Below are positions 60,539-64,000 of a DNA stretch of 64,000 nt, piece by piece; position 1 is the first letter of the stretch; every line of letters begins with the position of its first letter. The notes under the pieces were generated by a model. The model was given only the letters and a program-made list of their open reading frames with translations. It made no database searches and had not been told where the DNA came from. The translations under genes and the position numbers were made by a program. Source of the DNA: Hevea brasiliensis (taxonomy: Eukaryota > Streptophyta > Magnoliopsida > Malpighiales > Euphorbiaceae); assembly GCF_030052815.1 (NCBI RefSeq), contig NC_079498.1:78230992-78294991 (forward strand), in the 5' to 3' direction.

Positions 60539-61300
60539 GTCCTTGAGGATATGCTGAGGAGTTGTGTCATTGAATTTGAGGGGAGTTGGGATAGATACCT
60601 CCCACTGGCAGAATTTGCATATAACAATAGCTACCAAGCTAGTATCCAAATGGCCCCATATGAAGCACTATATGGGAGGAAATGTAGAACTCTAGTGTGC
60701 TGGACTGAATTGGGCGAAGACAAATTGGTGGGGCCAGACCTGGTGAAACAGACTGAGGACAAAGTGAAGTTAATCAAAGCTAATCTGAAGGTTACCTCAG
60801 ACAGACAGAAATCTTATGCCGACCTGAAGAGAAAAGAAATAGAATATGCGGTTGGCGACAAAGTGTTCCTCAAGGTGTCACCATGGAAGAAGGTATTGAG
60901 GTTTGGAAGGAAAGGTAAGTTAAGCCCTAGGTTCATTGGCCCATATGAAGTCATTGAACGTGTGGGTCCAGTGGCCTATAGGCTAGCTTTACCACCAGAG
61001 CTGGACAAGATCCACAATGTGTTCCACGTGTCCATGCTTAGAAGATACCGCTCAGATCCTTCACATGTCATCTCCAGGGAAGAAATTGAAATACAGTCGA
61101 ATTTGACATATGAAGAAGAACCTCTACGGATCCTGGCTTGGGAAGTGAAAGAGTTGAGAAATAAGCAGATTCTACTGGTGAAAGTGCTTTGGAGGCACCA
61201 CAACACCGAGGAGGCAACTTGGGAAAGTGAAGAGATGATGAGGAAACAGTTCCCTCAACTGTTTGCATCAGGTAAATTTCAAGGACGAAATTTAAATTAG
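60539..61300 (+). pseudogene. B3 integrase C-terminus and chromodomain (open frame)
   Basis: There is no stop from the end of the insert to 61300. It reads [58 protein letters not shown] and GRKGKLSPRFIGPYEVIE, then FHVSMLRRYRSDPSH. The chromodomain lies at about 61115-61264: EEPLRILAWEVKELRNK, LLVKVLWRHHNTEEATW and ESEEMMRKQFPQLF. The tail GKFQGRNLN ends 11 nt before the polypurine tract core. This part is intact, but it is reachable by translation only if the insert is removed. Confidence 0.92.
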
Positions 61301-61310
61301 AGGGGAAGAG
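61299..61310 (+). other. B3 polypurine tract
   Basis: AGAGGGGAAGAG lies one base before TGTAACACC, the LTR start. Confidence 0.82.
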
Positions 61311-61311
61311 T

Positions 61312-64000
61312 TGTAACACCCTCCCTGTAGCAACTCCGTACATTCTACTGTTCCGATGACCGGTGTCGATCCGGACAGCTAGAACGTCCGGAAAAATATT
61401 TAAACTAAAGTGATGAACCATAATTAACTCAAATATTAATAAGAAAAATTTAGTAAAAATTTTAGAAATAAAATACAACCAAGTCAAATGAGTCGGTGCC
61501 CAAGCGATGGGTAACCAGAGGGAAGTTGCGGTTCTCGCAACTAGGAGCCCTAGACTCGGGGGAAAAATTTTAAAATAATTTTTGGGACTCCAGAGAAGGG
61601 TCATTGAGGTTCCTATGGCATTATAATGCCAAGAAAATATTTAGAAAAATTTTTCCATTGGTACAGACAATTTTGACCCGTTGAGCCAAACGGAGGGCAT
61701 TTTGGTCATTTTGCCTTCAGAGACGATTTTTGGCCGACTTGTCCAGTTAAGTAAATAATTATTATGATCCAAAATATGAATAAATATTGCTAAAAATTGA
61801 ATTGAAAATGAGTAGAGAAAAGAAGAAAAGAAAATGAAAGAAAATACCTAATTATGACATCATATGATGTCATTAAGAACCTATCCACCAATCACCATTT
61901 AACTAATTAACTAAAGAAAAAAAAAATGAAATAACAAGAGATAAAAATGAAACAATTCCAGCAGCTCCTTCATTCCATTCCCGCACCAAAGAAAACAAAA
62001 AAAGGAAGACCACCATTAAAGCTCCAAATGAGCTTGATTCCCTAGCCAACTACACCAAAACCTCACCCTCTCTTCACAAAAAATTTCCCTTATCACTAGA
62101 GCTAAATTTGGGAAGCCATTAGAAGAGAAGAAAGTGAAGGAAAGTGAAGGGTTAAAATTCATCCAAGAGGTTAGTGCCATAACCTTTGCTTTTACATCTT
62201 TCTAATCTTGAATTTGAGCTAAGTTAGGTTAAAAATTTGACAAAAATTGAATTAATGAAGCATGGTTATATTCCATGAAGTTTTGGCAGCCTTGACATGA
62301 GTTAGGGTTAGGAGAAATCTTTGGTTTAAAGTGACATATTGCTGCCCCTCTTATAAATTATATGATTAGTATAGCAAATTAGGAGTGGGATGCATGAATT
62401 GGAGGCTTGGTCAATTAGGGTTAGGGTTTTGGGAGTGAAAATTTGATTTGGCTTATGAAATGATTAAAGGACATTCTAATGGTCAATTAGTGACCATTTG
62501 AGGCAAGTTAATCATAATTTGAAGTGAGCTAATGCATGGCAAAGTGAAATGTGCAGGCTGCCTAAAGATAGCAGAAATGAGGCTGAGATTCCAGCCCACT
62601 TAGATAGCCATAACTTTGGCTGTGTAGGTCCAATTGGTGTTTGGCCAATTGGACATGAAACTAGACTTATAATGGCACATTTTTGCTGAAGAAATCATGC
62701 CCAAAAGACCAAAGCAAGTGGACCAAAAGTTGGCCCCAATCCGGATACCCTGCAACAGCACCTGCAGAAATGACCAAATGAAACTATTCATTTGGCCATA
62801 ACTCACTGTAGATATGGTCAATTGACCTGAAATTTTTACAGAAACAAGTTAAGACACAGACAAACAACTTTCATGAAGAAACCTACCCCAAATTATGACC
62901 AGAACCTATCCAACCAAGCAGGGGCAATCACTGTTCATGGTACTGTAGATTTGGTAATTCTGCAGTTTTGGCAATCCGGCCAGCTGTGGTTTTAGGACCA
63001 TATTTGGAGCTACAAAACTCCAAATCGAGTGATTCAAAAAAGGAAATTCAACTAGACAAAATAAGGAACAACTTTCATGTTTGCCATTTCTTCAAATTCC
63101 CACTGTAACAGTGCTTAATGGAACAGTAAACTTAGGCTTCGAAAACTGAAATTTCTGCCCTCTTGGTTTTAAGTTAGAAATGGTAATGGTGACCAATTCC
63201 AACAAGTTTTAAATGCAAAATGTGGTATGTTGGGAGTGCCAAAACCAATGTACCTAATTTCTACCTAAAAGTCAATATTTTTGTTGACCAATGAGGTAAA
63301 TAGTGACACCAAAACTTGAAATTCATAAAGTGAAGAATTTAAAAGTTTCAAATGCCCTAGTATACCTAACAAGATTGGTTTGGATAGTATGGCATGCCAA
63401 TAGGGTTCAGTTAGCAGTACTGCACATGGCAATATGCCATTCTGTACATGGCAATATGCCATTCTGTGATTTCATAGCATTTAGCCATTCTGACCTTGCA
63501 TTGAGATTTGGCCTTGTGCCTGAGATTATTTACAGCTTGGTAGCTGTTCTGTTGCACACCGGGAGATGCATATGTGACCGATGGTGTGATGACCCGAGGT
63601 ACTAGATACCCAGTGCCAGTTTACCCATTATCCAGTCCAGTCGTCTAGTATAGGTTACTTGGGGCAACCAAATGAATAAAAGTGGACAAAGTTAATAATA
63701 CACAAATTCAAAACAAATAAAACATATACATTCACTACATATTTATTTCTTGCTATTTCTTTTATTTTATTATTACACCACTAAGCATTATTGCTTAGCG
63801 CGTTGCTTTTGCCACGCGTAGGTTCTGGAGATACAGATCGTGAGCCTAGTAGACCGCAGACTGGGTGAGTCCATCCTGCAATTCTGCACAATGTCCGTGT
63901 CACCTCAACTTCTGCAGTGCATTGGTAGGACATTAGGTGTCATTTTGGCATTCTGTAAATAAATTTTGATTTTCTCATATGTAATTAAACTTGTGTAATG
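61312..64000 (+). repeat. B3 3' LTR, cut by the window edge
   Basis: The first 2,689 bp of an LTR matching 53384 onward with few differences. It includes the telomere-like motif (~62418), subrepeats (62600-63120) and hairpins (~63781-63820). An extra short duplication (ACATGGCAATATGCCATTCTGT twice, in part, ~63422-63466) is not in the 5' LTR. About 400 bp should follow outside the window. Confidence 0.92.

Larger units (their letters stand above)
53384..64000 (+). mobile_element. B3: nearly complete chromovirus (family B), plus strand
   Basis: The order is 5' LTR 53384-56473, PBS, gag, protease, RT, RNase H, integrase with intron-like insert, chromodomain, polypurine tract, then 3' LTR from 61312 to beyond the window edge. 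It inserted into the B2 3' LTR; the expected duplication is TATTT (53379-53383). The LTRs differ at only a few percent of positions by eye. Gag and pol nevertheless carry several stops and frameshifts, so it is not autonomous today. Confidence 0.93.

Noticed and set aside
60976..61604. Minus-strand open frames opposite integrase and the LTR start (76 and 178 codons), with similar ones at 50484-50986, 53344-53676 and 21163-21393
   Set aside because: They are mirror frames of the conserved chromodomain coding strand and of LTR sequence. They recur wherever that sequence recurs and show no domain.
1..64000. Search for host genes, tRNA, rRNA or other RNA genes
   Set aside because: Every interval is accounted for by LTRs or retrotransposon internal sequence. 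No cloverleaf-type or ribosomal sequence was recognised by eye, though a tRNA or small-RNA scan was not possible here.

Overview
This window is plant repetitive DNA. All of it can be assigned to LTR retrotransposons, and I see no host gene, tRNA, rRNA or CRISPR array. The evidence for a plant is Ty3/gypsy polyproteins ending in a chromodomain (chromovirus, Tekay/Del-like), primer-binding sites matching initiator tRNA-Met, very long LTRs (3.0-4.1 kb) and a Ty1/copia element whose LTR start resembles the Angela/BARE type. An AT-rich eudicot is likely, but I cannot name the species from sequence. Dense nesting of chromodomain elements fits heterochromatin.

Layout, using my own element names. Copia-1 (+, 1-8821) is a decayed copia element whose 3' LTR is split by a solo LTR, B0 (-, 3719-7038). 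That same 3' LTR is interrupted at 8822 by A0 (-, 3' LTR 8822-12399, partial pol to 14595). A0 is interrupted at 14596 by an A-type LTR, A1 (-, to 18050). A1 is interrupted at 18051 by B1 (-, 3' LTR 18051-21056 and a chromodomain fragment to 21554). B1 is interrupted at 21555 by B2 (+, 21555-53383). The B2 5' LTR is split by the complete element A2 (+, 22343-45086, flanked by a perfect CTTTG duplication). A2 pol is split by C (-, 30423-40915), a gag-only element. The B2 3' LTR is split at 53384 by B3 (+, running off the right edge). The reading is therefore: copia contains A0, which contains A1, then B1, then B2; B2 contains both A2 (which contains C) and B3. The missing right halves of the outer elements should lie beyond base 64000 in the reverse order.

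Two chromovirus families are present. Family A (A0, A1, A2, C) has LTRs ending GTGTGACA. Family B (B0-B3) has LTRs ending GTGTCACA. Both share an internal LTR layout: degenerate ~190-bp subrepeats, then a pair of short hairpins about 620-660 nt before the LTR end. The pairing in these hairpins is kept between families although the sequence differs. Every pol is broken by stops, frameshifts or deletions. C carries gag but no recognisable RT, RNase H or integrase and probably depended on A-type elements for replication.

The most unusual signal is a 74-75 nt AT-rich insert with GT...AG ends, in phase 0 at a CAG|G site, inside the integrase of both B2 and B3 and absent from family A. It looks like a spliceosomal intron that survived passage through an RNA intermediate. 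If it is spliced, unspliced RNA would encode an integrase that stops just after the catalytic Glu and lacks the chromodomain.
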